Shown: one piece after another, positions 8,184 through 17,117 of the stretch
How positions within the stretch are numbered: position 1 is the first letter of the stretch
Layout of the letters: each line of letters starts with the position of its first letter
Assembly: GCF_007004765.1 (NCBI RefSeq)
Contig: NZ_VIKR01000001.1
Coordinates: forward strand, 992,001 to 1,056,000
Length of the DNA stretch: 64,000 nt
Origin: Aliikangiella marina
GTDB taxonomy: Bacteria > Pseudomonadota > Gammaproteobacteria > Enterobacterales > Kangiellaceae
Reading direction: 5' to 3'
The notes under the pieces: model-generated
Database searches by the model: none
Seen by the model: only the letters and a program-made list of their open reading frames with translations
Told to the model about the DNA's origin: nothing
Made by a program: the position numbers and the translations under genes

Positions 8184-8513
8184 TCATTTTTTAATCCAGC
8201 GACCATTTTGGTTAATGTAATTCCCCGGTTTGGTTTTTTCGAAGAATGTTGCCGCGGCAATTTTCGCGACTTGATCGACAGAGATATTTTGCTTTTTGGC
8301 TAATGCCTGAAATTTCGCTTTACGTTTAGCATTAGCAGTCGCGACGAGCTCTTTTACATCGTCAGGTACTTGGTTGGTGACAAAACCAATATAACCGGTA
8401 CTCATTTCACCAATTAATCCTTGAGCTTTGGCACTTGATAAATCTGCTGCAGCAACGGGAAGCGCAAGCATTAAAACTAAAAAGGCTGTAGTTAACTTTG
8501 TTAAAATTTTCAT
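8184..8513 (-). CDS. ydbL: YdbL-like periplasmic protein (DUF1318)
   Basis: A signal peptide (residues 1-22, cleavage after VAAA) is followed by a compact domain with the family pattern AKAQGLIGE, GYIGFV, VNAKRKxxYxxxAxxxG-like text and a C-terminal NYINQNGRWIKK. At 109 residues it matches E. coli YdbL. It is the last gene of a three-gene minus-strand operon with ynbE (gap 8 bases) and ydbH. In E. coli, YdbH and YnbE build a bridge across the periplasm that works redundantly with TamB and YhdP in lipid homeostasis, and YdbL modulates it. The same role is inferred here from synteny and family. Confidence 0.9.
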   Translation of the reverse strand: MKILTKLTTAFLVLMLALPVAAADLSSAKAQGLIGEMSTGYIGFVTNQVPDDVKELVATANAKRKAKFQALAKKQNISVDQVAKIAAATFFEKTKPGNYINQNGRWIKK

Positions 8514-8521
8514 AGCGGCTC

Positions 8522-8701
8522 CTAAAATATTTCGTCGTCTTCAGCCAGGGCATCGATTTCTTTCTCGATTTTGACCCGGATCTCGTGCTTAATGTTCAAG
8601 TTAATCTCTAAGGGCTTATCCCCAAGATCTAACCTTACTGTCGGGTTGCAAGCGCTGAGCAAGCTCAGGCATAACAACACACCGATTAGTCGTCGCATCA
8701 T
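8522..8701 (-). CDS. ynbE: YnbE-like outer-membrane lipoprotein (59 aa)
   Basis: This short gene begins with two consecutive ATG codons (8699-8701 and 8696-8698). The protein has a lipoprotein signal with lipobox LLSAC (Cys at residue 18), then NPTVRLDLGDKPLEINLNIK, the hallmark of YnbE, and an acidic tail. In the YdbH system this lipoprotein sits in the outer membrane and extends the beta-groove of YdbH. It is 30 bases downstream of ydbH and 8 bases upstream of ydbL. A ribosome site, CCTAGGAG, lies upstream of the start. Confidence 0.9.
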   Translation of the reverse strand: MMRRLIGVLLCLSLLSACNPTVRLDLGDKPLEINLNIKHEIRVKIEKEIDALAEDDEIF

Positions 8702-8731
8702 CTAAATTCTCCTAGTCGTTATGCGCATTGT

Positions 8732-11245
8732 CTATGGATTCGGCTGAACGCAAACTGAATCTTTCTGTTGGTTTTGTAACTCTTGGACAAAATCTTCACC
8801 AAATAATAACAGATAGTACAAGTTCACGTTAGAGGTTGGTTGATAGCCAATGTTTAAAATCTGATCAGCTCTTGCACCCAAATCAGGATTCTTGCCTTCC
8901 AAGCGAAATACGATATCGAAACCACAAGGACCGCCGTGATTAATCTTTGCGTTCATTAACTGATAATGAAAATTCTGCAATGTGATATTGGCAAGCTCGC
9001 CAATGGTCTCTTGAGTAAGGGCAATTTTTTTCCCTTGTGGCAGATATGCAATTCGTCCTTGCTCGGCGGTTAATTGGCCTTCGCCAAAAGTTAACTGTCC
9101 GTTGGTCAAGGTAAACGGGATCGCACCAGACAGTAATCCAGAGATAATGAGCTCGGCCTTGCCAAGATAATCGCTCAGTTTACTTAAATCAATTTTCTCC
9201 AATGTTGCGGTACCTTGATTGGTGTCAATAGCTTGCCAACCGTCGCTACCGGCGACAGACAGTTTGCCGCCGAATAGCGCAGTATCCAAGTGGAGGTCTC
9301 GCCACTGTATCGATTCGTCCAACCGAATATCAGCTCGCAAACCGGTCAACTCGCCTTGCGGTTGTTGTTTTAATACGAGTTGCGCCGCTTTTAAGTGAGT
9401 TGTGATATCACGCCAGTCACCGTGCCATTGCAGCTGCCAGTTTGCCTGATTAAGGCCGTTATCGGCTAAGCGAATTTCTGCTATGTTTGCCTCTAGTTTG
9501 CCGTGGACCTGCGGTGCTTGCTCGAAAGAGCCGTCAATTTCAAAATGTCCATTCAAGGCTAATTGGTCTTGGGTTGCATCACCCGTGACACTAAAGCGCT
9601 GCCATAAGTGCTTTTGTGCGGGAAATAGGTTAGTTAAAACGCTTTGTGACGCTTTGAGTGAGAAGTTGGGCGTCGCTGTGCCTTGGTAACTTTGATTCAC
9701 CCAATCGATAGAGCCCGCGGTTTGTATCTTACCTTGGAGCCAATCGCCATTATTGGGTTGCAGCAGTCTAATATCGTTAAATTGACTCTGCCAAGTACCA
9801 CTGCTTTCATCGCCTTGGTATGTTAGTTGACTATTGTTGAGCTGGATCCGGTTAGTCTCATCGAAACTTAAAGTGCCTTGTTCGATGAATACTTTTGCGC
9901 TCGTGAGTACCGGTTTGCTCAAATCACTTTCCGGTGCCAAATTAAATGTAAGGTCGAGGTTGCTATCTTTTAACGGACCTAGATGAACACCTTGTAATTG
10001 GAATTTTTGCTCATTCGATGTAACAACTTGATAGCTTTCAAGAGTCTTTGAGAAGATTAAAGCGCCTTGATAGTCTAACGACTTAGTTTGCCAGTTGGTC
10101 AAGTTGGGATTGATAGTTAGCATGAGACGCTCAAGGTTCTCATCAAAATAGGTCTCAACATTGGTCAGTTTGGCATCAATATTGGCATTAAATTGATCGT
10201 TGAGCTGGCCTTGCAAGGACAAATTAATCCGATCGGCATCGCGTTTGAGTGCTATGTCGAGCAAGATATCTTGGTCAAACTGGGCTGCCTTATTGCGAGC
10301 ATTAAACAAAAACGCCTGAGGTTTGAGAGGGCTGACCGCTTCCGTAGTGATGATTTCCCCGGTTAAATCGCCGGGGTTTAAATACCAAAGTTGGTCGCGA
10401 TAACTGAGATTAATGCGACCATTCAACTTGCTTATTTTAAATAAGGGTAACTCTGCCCCCATACTTTGAGGACTCATGCTAATCGCAATCTGTGGCTTTA
10501 ACTCGTTGAAGTCTTGTAAAGAGAGGTTGGCAATAATCGTTGCAGTAATCTCTCCTTGAGGTTGAGTTAGGGTTAAATTTAAATCGGGTAACAATCGTTT
10601 TATTAATGTATCAATTTCTTCGAGTTGGGCTTTTCCTGTTAAGTTAGCTTTGAGTGCTTTTTCAGGGGTGAGAGTTGCCGTTAACTTGCCCGTCATTGAT
10701 TCGTCACTATCAATCTCAGCAAATAGTTGGTGGTTTGGCTTTTCCATTTCGATACGCCCGCTCAGAGTGACAGGCATGTTAGGAAAGGGGAGTGTGAAGT
10801 CGAATTGCTCGATAGTCAGAGTGGGAAGCTTTTCTGGTAAGGAGGCGACTTCTTGACTGTTTAGCGTATGATTGATTTGAGTTTGGCCGTTTTGTGTTTG
10901 ACTGCTTCGCGCTTTGTTCGGCAGGGGGATTAACCAATCACCAGACACTGATTCCACCTCGATGGCTTTTATCGTTCGGGTTGTCCAATTGATGGTTAGT
11001 TGAGCTTGTTTTAAGTTTAACTGTCCGACACTTTGTTTGTTTGCAAGTAAGTCAATGGTAAGTGCGTTAATCGTTACACCCTCTGGGCTAGGGTACCCAA
11101 TGGACATGTCATTGATGCGCCAGTTAGGCGAACTGACAATGCCATTAATCGCTGCTGGCAACCACCAAGGCAACAATAGATATATCGCTACTAGAACGAG
11201 TATGCAGAGAGCGAGAGTGCGAAATAGAATGGACTTAATGGTCAT
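8732..11245 (-). CDS. ydbH: YdbH, AsmA-like periplasm-spanning bridge protein (837 aa)
   Basis: An N-terminal membrane anchor (about residues 10-30, ILFRTLALCILVLVAIYLLL) is followed by about 800 residues of alternating beta-strand pattern with the AsmA/TamB-like theme (repeated LxGxLxAxL and LxLDTALFGGKL-type strands). The C-terminus has the YdbH-specific segment ITLQNFHYQLMNAKI, then GCGGPCGFDIVFR-like text and GKNPDLGxR. Length is close to E. coli YdbH. These proteins form a hydrophobic groove carrying phospholipid between membranes; YnbE caps the outer end. First gene of the ydbH-ynbE-ydbL operon. Fold and transport role are inferred from the family. Confidence 0.9.
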   Translation of the reverse strand: MTIKSILFRTLALCILVLVAIYLLLPWWLPAAINGIVSSPNWRINDMSIGYPSPEGVTINALTIDLLANKQSVGQLNLKQAQLTINWTTRTIKAIEVESVSGDWLIPLPNKARSSQTQNGQTQINHTLNSQEVASLPEKLPTLTIEQFDFTLPFPNMPVTLSGRIEMEKPNHQLFAEIDSDESMTGKLTATLTPEKALKANLTGKAQLEEIDTLIKRLLPDLNLTLTQPQGEITATIIANLSLQDFNELKPQIAISMSPQSMGAELPLFKISKLNGRINLSYRDQLWYLNPGDLTGEIITTEAVSPLKPQAFLFNARNKAAQFDQDILLDIALKRDADRINLSLQGQLNDQFNANIDAKLTNVETYFDENLERLMLTINPNLTNWQTKSLDYQGALIFSKTLESYQVVTSNEQKFQLQGVHLGPLKDSNLDLTFNLAPESDLSKPVLTSAKVFIEQGTLSFDETNRIQLNNSQLTYQGDESSGTWQSQFNDIRLLQPNNGDWLQGKIQTAGSIDWVNQSYQGTATPNFSLKASQSVLTNLFPAQKHLWQRFSVTGDATQDQLALNGHFEIDGSFEQAPQVHGKLEANIAEIRLADNGLNQANWQLQWHGDWRDITTHLKAAQLVLKQQPQGELTGLRADIRLDESIQWRDLHLDTALFGGKLSVAGSDGWQAIDTNQGTATLEKIDLSKLSDYLGKAELIISGLLSGAIPFTLTNGQLTFGEGQLTAEQGRIAYLPQGKKIALTQETIGELANITLQNFHYQLMNAKINHGGPCGFDIVFRLEGKNPDLGARADQILNIGYQPTSNVNLYYLLLFGEDFVQELQNQQKDSVCVQPNP

Positions 11246-11457
11246 TTCCTTGTGAACTGATTACCAAGCTTAACCAAATGCGATTTTCAAATAGTTTGAC
11301 CTTGAGTGATAGCAAAGGTTGCATAATTCTAGCTTCGAATCAAGCGGTGCCGATACTTGGTATGAAGCTCGGTGTAAAAACTGGCCAATGTTGATAAACT
11401 TTGAAATACTAGTTGAGCAAAACTTCTGAATCAATGTTAACTGGGAAAGGGGACTAA

Positions 11458-11823
11458 ATGAATAAGATAAACATCGGCGAAAAATTTGCGTTGTTTAATG
11501 AAGAGTGGACGCCCAAGGTGATAGCCGAGTCAAACGGTCAACTGGTTAAACTCGCCAAAGGAAGCGGTGAACTCGTTTGGCATCACCATGAACACGAGGA
11601 CGAATTGTTTTTGGTGTTTAAAGGACAGCTTACTTTGCAATTGAGAGACGGCGATATTGTACTCAATCCCGGCGAAATGTATGTGGTACCAAAAGGTGTA
11701 GAGCATTGCCCTAAAGCAGCCCGCGATACCCATTTTCTGATGGTCGAGCCTGCATCAACTGCACACACAGGTGATACTGCTAGCGATCAAACAGTGCCTT
11801 TTGAAGCGCAGGAGTGGATTTAG
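11458..11823 (+). CDS. Single-domain cupin protein (121 aa)
   Basis: Cupin motif 1 is seen as WHHHEHEDELFLVFKG (His44, His46 and Glu49/50 candidates for metal binding) and motif 2 as PGEMYVVPKGVEHCP (His83). The length is that of a one-domain RmlC-type cupin. It has GGAAAGGGG about 6 bases before the ATG. It stands alone, divergent from ydbH. Small stand-alone cupins bind a divalent metal and serve as isomerases, dioxygenases or sugar/mannose-6-phosphate isomerase-like enzymes; nothing here selects among these. Confidence 0.85.
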   Translation: MNKINIGEKFALFNEEWTPKVIAESNGQLVKLAKGSGELVWHHHEHEDELFLVFKGQLTLQLRDGDIVLNPGEMYVVPKGVEHCPKAARDTHFLMVEPASTAHTGDTASDQTVPFEAQEWI

Positions 11824-11978
11824 TTTTTCATGAAAAAGTCGACTGAGATGCAGTGAGGAACAGAGCGCCTTCAATGAACCAGCTAATAATAAGCCAGCCA
11901 ATCAAATTATAATTAAATTGTTCTTAGGCAAAACTGACTGCAGATCTAGTCTAAATTCCCAAGTGACAAACGATCGGA

Positions 11979-13583
11979 TTAAGGGCGAATAAACGCTTTA
12001 ACCGCATCAATAAATACTTTTGAAGCTGGCTCTCGACCAAGCAGTAAATGACCATCACTTTCAAGGCCGACAAACTCCGCATTTGGAATGGTCGCCGCGA
12101 TGTTTCTCCCGGTATCGACTGGAATTCTTAAATCACCGAGTGAATGAATAACTAAAGTGGGAACTGAGACTTTCGCCAACTGATGCCGTACATCGATATC
12201 GCCAAATACTGACAAAAACCTCACGGCATTTTCAGGCGACGTGGTTAGTCGCTGGAACTCATTAAACCAATCTAATTCTTCAGGGTTTGCACTCGGCATA
12301 AATGTGGAAGAAAATATTTGGCGATAAGCTGGATTATCCTGACCCCAACCGGTCTCCGTCAGTGTCATTATCGCTTCGCGTTGTTTGATGATGTCTTTCG
12401 TTGCACCGATTCGCCAACCTGCCGCATAGCCCCCAAACAAAATCAAATGGCTAACCCGTTGTGGATGGCGAATAGCATACTCGATAGAAACCGAGGCGCC
12501 TTGAGAGATACCGAGTAGCGCAAATTTTTCAACGTTGCAGGTATCGACGACTGTTTCTAAGTCAGTGACAAACGAATCAAATGAAATATCATCAACATTC
12601 CAATCAGAAAGCCCATTACCTCGTTCATCGTATCGTATAAAGTGATGGTCGAGTGCCAGTTCTCGAAATAGCGGACTCCAAACTGGCGCACTCCAGTCAT
12701 GCTCCAAATGACTAAACCAGTTTGCCGCTTTAACGATTGGTAAACCTTTACCGATCGTCGCGTAAGCTATTCGAGCGCCGTCTTTCGCCGTACAAAACTG
12801 GATTTTTTGTCTTGAGAGTGGCTCTCGGCCAGCAATTGCATCTTCAGTAATATTTTGAGTTGCCTCAGACACATGACCCGATTCTGAATTGGCTTTAACA
12901 GAATCATGATGCCAATCGATACCCGCAGCTTGGAAACGTTTGGTAAATTCAAGTTTAAGCGCTTCAGCCTCGCTAGTGCGCCCGACTAATTCCATTTGAG
13001 TCAACAACTGATCAGTCGCCTTTCTGCTGAATGGTTTGAGTGCTTCCCATTGCTGGGTAAAGATTAGCCTATCCGTTAGAGCGATGTTGGGATCAGACGA
13101 CAAGCGGGCGAGTATTTGGCAATGAAGCGTTTCAATATCCTTTCGTTCATTGTAAAGCCATTGTTGAAAAATATCTCGCTCTGGTAAATCAATACCATCG
13201 AGAAAAGGCTCCTTTAAATGCTTATTAATACTCAAGAGCTCATTCAAAGAGGTACTTGGATCGTTAACTTGTGCAATCGCGGTTCGAATATCGATTTCAA
13301 TGTCGCTGGATTGCAGCGTAACGCGCTCTCGGTCGGCGACCAACCGTTCGCTATTCACACTATTGATCAAAGGTCTGATTTTGCTTAAAGACCAACATAG
13401 CGCACCTTTTGGATCATCAGGGCCATCCCAGAATATTTCGCAAAGCCGATCGCGGCGGTGCGGTCTAGCCGTGAGTAACAAGTAGGCAAATAAAGCTCGG
13501 GTTAGCTTTGATGGAGGCAAGTCTGCAGGTTGACCATCTCTCAGGATAGTCAGTTCACCAAAGGTTTTAATTGAGATATCCAT
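11979..13583 (-). CDS. SARP/BTAD-like regulator fused to alpha/beta hydrolase (534 aa)
   Basis: Residues 1 to about 95 form an OmpR/SARP-type winged helix (FGELTILRDGQP, LPPSKLTRALFAYLLL, RDRLCEIFW, LCWSLSKIRPLI). Residues 100-225 resemble the helical BTAD region. From about 262 an alpha/beta hydrolase follows: oxyanion region and RYDERGNGLSDW at 317-328, nucleophile elbow GISQGA (Ser360), acid Asp484 in SLGDLRIP, and His512 in SDGHLLLG. All triad residues are present, so the C-terminal domain may be a working enzyme or a ligand sensor for the DNA-binding half. Similar fusions occur in proteobacteria. It is monocistronic; its target is not apparent, the upstream 295-base gap leading to paralogue B of the unknown family. 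Confidence 0.85.
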   Translation of the reverse strand: MDISIKTFGELTILRDGQPADLPPSKLTRALFAYLLLTARPHRRDRLCEIFWDGPDDPKGALCWSLSKIRPLINSVNSERLVADRERVTLQSSDIEIDIRTAIAQVNDPSTSLNELLSINKHLKEPFLDGIDLPERDIFQQWLYNERKDIETLHCQILARLSSDPNIALTDRLIFTQQWEALKPFSRKATDQLLTQMELVGRTSEAEALKLEFTKRFQAAGIDWHHDSVKANSESGHVSEATQNITEDAIAGREPLSRQKIQFCTAKDGARIAYATIGKGLPIVKAANWFSHLEHDWSAPVWSPLFRELALDHHFIRYDERGNGLSDWNVDDISFDSFVTDLETVVDTCNVEKFALLGISQGASVSIEYAIRHPQRVSHLILFGGYAAGWRIGATKDIIKQREAIMTLTETGWGQDNPAYRQIFSSTFMPSANPEELDWFNEFQRLTTSPENAVRFLSVFGDIDVRHQLAKVSVPTLVIHSLGDLRIPVDTGRNIAATIPNAEFVGLESDGHLLLGREPASKVFIDAVKAFIRP

Positions 13584-13878
13584 AATACCTTTTTTCTAAC
13601 GATTGAGGGTTGGCTGTCGCACTGCTCACGGAGCATCATTTTGAAGAATTCAACAAAATAGCTCCAACAATTAGGGTAATACCACGCTCGTTACAACGGT
13701 CGTTTCAACGTTGACAAGATAAGATTTAAAGCATCGGTGGGCATTAGTCTTTTATATTGAGCGAAAGTTCCCACTCAAAATGCCACTTTGATTCAATGCA
13801 AGTATAAAGTGATCAATGTAAGAAGACCATATTGAAATGGGCAATGCCATCAATCTAAAACGAATAAAGGAGAGTTTC
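13584..13878. other. Divergent promoter region
   Basis: This 295-base gap separates the minus-strand SARP-hydrolase gene from plus-strand paralogue B and must hold promoters for both. The only clear element is the Shine-Dalgarno AAAGGAG near 13866-13872 that selects ATG 13879 rather than the in-frame ATG at 13837. No tandem or strong inverted repeat was seen. Confidence 0.45.
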
Positions 13879-14808
13879 ATGTTATCCAAGGAGACTTTTG
13901 AAAGACAGCTTCAAAATTTAAGACTCTTTTATAAAAATGATAATAGTTGGGTTTATTGGCTCGACTGGGACAATGACGTTGCTTATAGGAAGCACATTGA
14001 TTGCGCTTATAAGTTATACACCGTTGTCTCATCAAACCGTTTAAAACTCACGGTACTGGGTGGTACAGAGATCCGCAAAAACAAGGAACTTATTAGTGCG
14101 TTTGGTATCACAGCTGCGACGGGTGTCCAGGATGGCATAACATCACTCTATGGCGCATCTGCCGCGATGGACCGATACCAGCAAGTTAACCGACCGAACG
14201 ATGAAGCTGCGAACCCTGACACAACTTATACTCCGGTTGATGGTGGAAGTATTCTCAGTGAGCGAGAGTGGACACCCATTATGAATGATTCGCTGATCAT
14301 TGGCGCTGCTGCAGCAAAACAATACCTGGCATTAAGTTTGACTCCGCTGGAACAATTAAAATGGGATCGGATGAACGCACACAAGATTACTAAGTACAAG
14401 GTCGCTGCAAGTCAGTTTAAAGGTGGTGAGGAGCCTGTCAAAGAAGCTTGGCGGGAATTTTTTAATGAAAACCACAGCATGTTCTTTGGCGCAAATGGCA
14501 TTCCTCGAGTATTTACTCGAGAACTACTCGGCTTGATTTCATTTGGATATAAAGCCGAAATTAGCTATCACCAAATAGGCTTTCGGCCGCCAGAAGTTTC
14601 TAAAGAGCCTAATTTTGGAACCTATGTTTCAACATTGCGAGATGTTTACTTTGAAGCTAATACACTTACCAGTAGAAAGCTGATAACGGTAAAGTTGTCG
14701 AAGTTCTTTTTTGGTTCTCCTGATAAATTAGCCAAGGTTGAAAATCCGCTTGCTAGTTATAAAACCCTTAAGGATGATCCGCTTGCACCTTATCGAACCC
14801 TTGGGTGA
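13879..14808 (+). CDS. Protein of unknown family, paralogue B (309 aa)
   Basis: Paralogue of the 260-1150 protein. An in-frame ATG exists at 13837, but AAAGGAG seven bases before ATG 13879 and alignment of the MLSKETF start with MLSQEQF in paralogue A fix the start here. Conserved blocks are LTVLGGTEIR (57-66), GSILSEREWTPIMND (123-137), RELLGL (214-219) and GFRP (234-237). The central segment between LGGTEIR and GSILSE is longer and diverged. The C-terminus ends in a small internal repeat, NPLASYKTLKD then DPLAPYRTL, absent from paralogue A. No signal peptide or membrane segment. Function unknown; it lies divergent from the SARP-hydrolase regulator, which could control it. Confidence 0.8.
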   Translation: MLSKETFERQLQNLRLFYKNDNSWVYWLDWDNDVAYRKHIDCAYKLYTVVSSNRLKLTVLGGTEIRKNKELISAFGITAATGVQDGITSLYGASAAMDRYQQVNRPNDEAANPDTTYTPVDGGSILSEREWTPIMNDSLIIGAAAAKQYLALSLTPLEQLKWDRMNAHKITKYKVAASQFKGGEEPVKEAWREFFNENHSMFFGANGIPRVFTRELLGLISFGYKAEISYHQIGFRPPEVSKEPNFGTYVSTLRDVYFEANTLTSRKLITVKLSKFFFGSPDKLAKVENPLASYKTLKDDPLAPYRTLG

Positions 14809-15012
14809 TTGGTCATCAGTGTTTTCAGTTTTAATGAGGCATGACTAGCGAAAACGTTCGATTATTGTTGCCGTTTTCCTTGTAAGACATCAACAATCGG
14901 TTTTAACAAATTGGCATATCAAAGACGTGTTGTGTCCGAAGCTTGTCGGTTAAATGAGATTTTTTATTTTACAACCTAACGTTGCATTGATAGTGCTGCC
15001 ATGCGCTTCAGG

Positions 15013-15297
15013 TTAAACTTTACGACCACGAGTGCCACGGGCTTCATTTGCGGCCATTTTATCAATAATACATTGCTCCAAATCTATTCCTTGCGACTGA
15101 GCTAAGTCGGCCACCCTCAAAACAATATCAGCCAGCTCGCTACCAAATTCAGGGGTTGGTTGGTCGCCACGACACTCATTAACAGCTTCTCCAACCTCTG
15201 AAGCAACCAAAGCGAGTGATTCTAGAACACTTTTGTTATGCCATCCCATGCGTTCAACCCAGCCATATTGTTTTTCGCAAAGTGTTTTAATGTTCAT
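15013..15297 (-). CDS. MazG-like nucleotide pyrophosphohydrolase (94 aa)
   Basis: A compact all-helical protein with the MazG/dUTPase-like metal motif: SLALVASEVGEAVNE supplies the ExxE pair and FGSELADIVLRVADLA supplies ExxD. The C-terminal KMAANEARGTRGRKV resembles the NxxR tail of small MazG-like proteins. Such enzymes hydrolyse (d)NTPs to monophosphate plus pyrophosphate, cleaning the nucleotide pool. The length fits the stand-alone single-domain class. Its upstream region is occupied by a 20-bp repeat array. The substrate cannot be predicted. Confidence 0.8.
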   Translation of the reverse strand: MNIKTLCEKQYGWVERMGWHNKSVLESLALVASEVGEAVNECRGDQPTPEFGSELADIVLRVADLAQSQGIDLEQCIIDKMAANEARGTRGRKV

Positions 15298-15360
15298 TTT
15301 CTTAGTTACCTTTGGGGTTGTTAACGTTACTTCAGAATCATAGATTTTATATTACGTTAC

Positions 15361-15500
15361 TAATGATATCTTACGATTGCTGGTGTTATCTTGTAATGAC
15401 TGACGTTATCTTGTAATGACTGAAATTATCTTGTAATAACTGATGTTATTTTATCGCTTGTGATGTTAGCTTTTAGTTACTGATGTTATTTATATCTTAT
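15361..15500. repeat. Degenerate 20-bp tandem repeat array (about 7 units)
   Basis: Units begin every 20 bases at 15361, 15381, 15401, 15421, 15441, 15461 and 15481, with a consensus near TGATGTTATCTTGTAATGAC. The copies at 15381 and 15401 are nearly identical, flanking ones decay, and faint earlier units may extend back to about 15321. The array lies between the divergent MsrA-like gene (ending 15569) and the start of the MazG-like gene, where the mazG promoter should be. Confidence 0.85.
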
Positions 15501-15568
15501 TCTTTTCGGCTAATTTACTGTGGTAAAATCTGGTATGATTTTCCAAATGAATTATCTTGAGAGTTTAA

Positions 15569-16156
15569 TTATTCAATACCAGCAGCCTGCAATTTATCAG
15601 TATCAACACTATCGTTAAATCGCGTTAATAACAACCGTAATTTGGGATGAATATAGCTTTGACAGAAAGGTTTGTCGGGCGACTGATAAAAATAATTCAG
15701 ATATTCATTTTTATTTAATTTAAATTCATTAAATTGTAAAACCCGGGTGACTAATGGTTGATCAAAACGCGTGGCCAATGATTCAAGAATATGTGTTGCT
15801 TGTTGCTGCTGATATTCATCATAAGTATAAACGGCCGAGCGATATCTATTTCGTAGGGAGTGATTTGCGGTACTCGCGTGAGTATACAAATGGATCTCGA
15901 TTAACGTTGTCAAAGAGATAATTTTTGGATTAAAGTAGACCTCAATCGCTTCCGAAAAGCTAGGCTGAGTTGAGTCCGCTTTGTCTGACTCCAGTATTTT
16001 AAAGTTCGAGTTGGCTTCACGGAATTGACTTGATGGTTCGACGCTTAACCGAGGTTTTATCCATCCTTGATTAACTGCAGTGACTCCTAATAGCGACTGG
16101 AAGATACCCTCGGTACACCAATGACATTCTCCGCCAAGACCAACAACCAGCGTCAT
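15569..16156 (-). CDS. Divergent MsrA-like protein (195 aa)
   Basis: The N-terminus aligns with MsrA: GGECHWCTEGIFQSLLGV against [17 protein letters not shown] of its neighbour. The catalytic Cys (Cys11) is kept, but Phe is replaced by His and a second Cys (Cys14) follows. The middle retains YFNPKIISLTTLIEIHLYTHA and RNRYRSAVYTYDEYQ, matching MsrA's ILExFFxxHDP and GxQYRSAIY. The C-terminal CQSYIHPKL may supply a recycling Cys. It is the last gene of an msrB-msrA-msrA-like operon, 12 bases after msrA. Either a paralogue with altered substrate or a degenerating copy; the intact frame and kept Cys favour a functional variant. Confidence 0.75.
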   Translation of the reverse strand: MTLVVGLGGECHWCTEGIFQSLLGVTAVNQGWIKPRLSVEPSSQFREANSNFKILESDKADSTQPSFSEAIEVYFNPKIISLTTLIEIHLYTHASTANHSLRNRYRSAVYTYDEYQQQQATHILESLATRFDQPLVTRVLQFNEFKLNKNEYLNYFYQSPDKPFCQSYIHPKLRLLLTRFNDSVDTDKLQAAGIE

Positions 16157-16168
16157 AATTCAAGCCGT

Positions 16169-16672
16169 TTAACTTTTGCTAGAAGGCAAAATCCAATCTG
16201 CTCGTGGAAAATGACAGGTATAGCCGTTCGGAAATTTTTCTAAGTAATCCTGATGTTCTGGTTCCGCTTCCCAAAAGTCGCCCACGGGTTCCAGTTCTGT
16301 AACGACTTTTCCGGGCCATAAACCCGACGCATTGACATCATCGATAGTTTGCTGCGCAACCTTTTTCTGCTCATCGGAAACGTAATAGATAGCAGAACGA
16401 TATGACATGCCGCGATCATTTCCTTGTCGGTTCACGGTGGTCGGATCGTGGATTTGAAAAAAGTACTCGAGTATCTTTCGGTAGTTAGTTATCTCATTGT
16501 CAAAAATGATCTCAATACCTTCTGCATGGGTGCCATGATGGCGATAGGTCGCATTAGCAACATCACCCCCAGTGTAACCTACACGAGTGGAATTAACTCC
16601 GGGTAGTTTTCGGATCAAATCCTGCATTCCCCAGAAGCAGCCGCCGGCTAATACTGCGCGTTCTTCTGCCAT
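16169..16672 (-). CDS. msrA: Peptide-methionine (S)-S-oxide reductase MsrA
   Basis: Textbook MsrA: catalytic Cys12 in GGCFWG, VGYTGG at about 32-37, HAEGIEI at 49-55, [16 protein letters not shown] (about 70-86) and YRSAIYY. It reduces methionine-S-sulfoxide in proteins with thioredoxin as electron donor. The 167-residue length is normal for the short cytoplasmic form; no signal peptide is present. Only four bases separate it from msrB upstream, so translation is probably coupled. Cysteines downstream (TCHFP) may act in recycling. Confidence 0.95.
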   Translation of the reverse strand: MAEERAVLAGGCFWGMQDLIRKLPGVNSTRVGYTGGDVANATYRHHGTHAEGIEIIFDNEITNYRKILEYFFQIHDPTTVNRQGNDRGMSYRSAIYYVSDEQKKVAQQTIDDVNASGLWPGKVVTELEPVGDFWEAEPEHQDYLEKFPNGYTCHFPRADWILPSSKS

Positions 16673-16676
16673 AAAT

Positions 16677-17117
16677 TTAGTCCTCTATTTGGTCAATATA
16701 TTCGCCGTAACCTTCGCTTTCCATCTTGTCTCGATGGATAAAGCGCAAGGAGGCCGAGTTAATACAATATCGCAATCCACCACGGTCAACAGGACCATCA
16801 GTAAACACGTGTCCCAAATGACTGTCACCATGAGCGGAGCGAACTTCGGTGCGAATCATACCGTGAGACGTATCGCGGATTTCGTTAATATTGGTGGGTT
16901 GTACCGGCTTAGTGAAGCTCGGCCATCCACAGCCAGATTCGTACTTATCGGAAGAGACAAACAGCGGCTCACCCGACACAATATCAACGTAAATACCCGG
17001 TTGCTTATTATCGAGGAGTTCGCCGGTACCGGGCCGTTCTGTGCCATTTTGCTGAGTCACTCGAAATTGTTCAGGAGTTAAAGCGGCTAGCGCTTCTTCC
17101 GTTTTTTTGTATTCCAT
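16677..17117 (-). CDS. msrB: Peptide-methionine (R)-S-oxide reductase MsrB, zinc-less form
   Basis: Catalytic Cys118 lies in [13 protein letters not shown] and the resolving Cys63 in SGCGWPSF. The two CxxC pairs that bind structural zinc in many MsrBs are absent: the first site reads IVSGEPLF and the second reads [11 protein letters not shown]. This is a known zinc-free variant. It reduces methionine-R-sulfoxide, complementing MsrA. First gene of the operon msrB-msrA-msrA-like. No signal peptide, so cytoplasmic. A good ribosome site (TAGGAGCGAC) precedes ATG 17117. Confidence 0.95.
   Translation of the reverse strand: MEYKKTEEALAALTPEQFRVTQQNGTERPGTGELLDNKQPGIYVDIVSGEPLFVSSDKYESGCGWPSFTKPVQPTNINEIRDTSHGMIRTEVRSAHGDSHLGHVFTDGPVDRGGLRYCINSASLRFIHRDKMESEGYGEYIDQIED

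Noticed and set aside
14841-14880. GAAAACG/CGTTTTC inverted repeat after paralogue B
   Set aside because: Seven pairs only and no T run; too weak to call a terminator.
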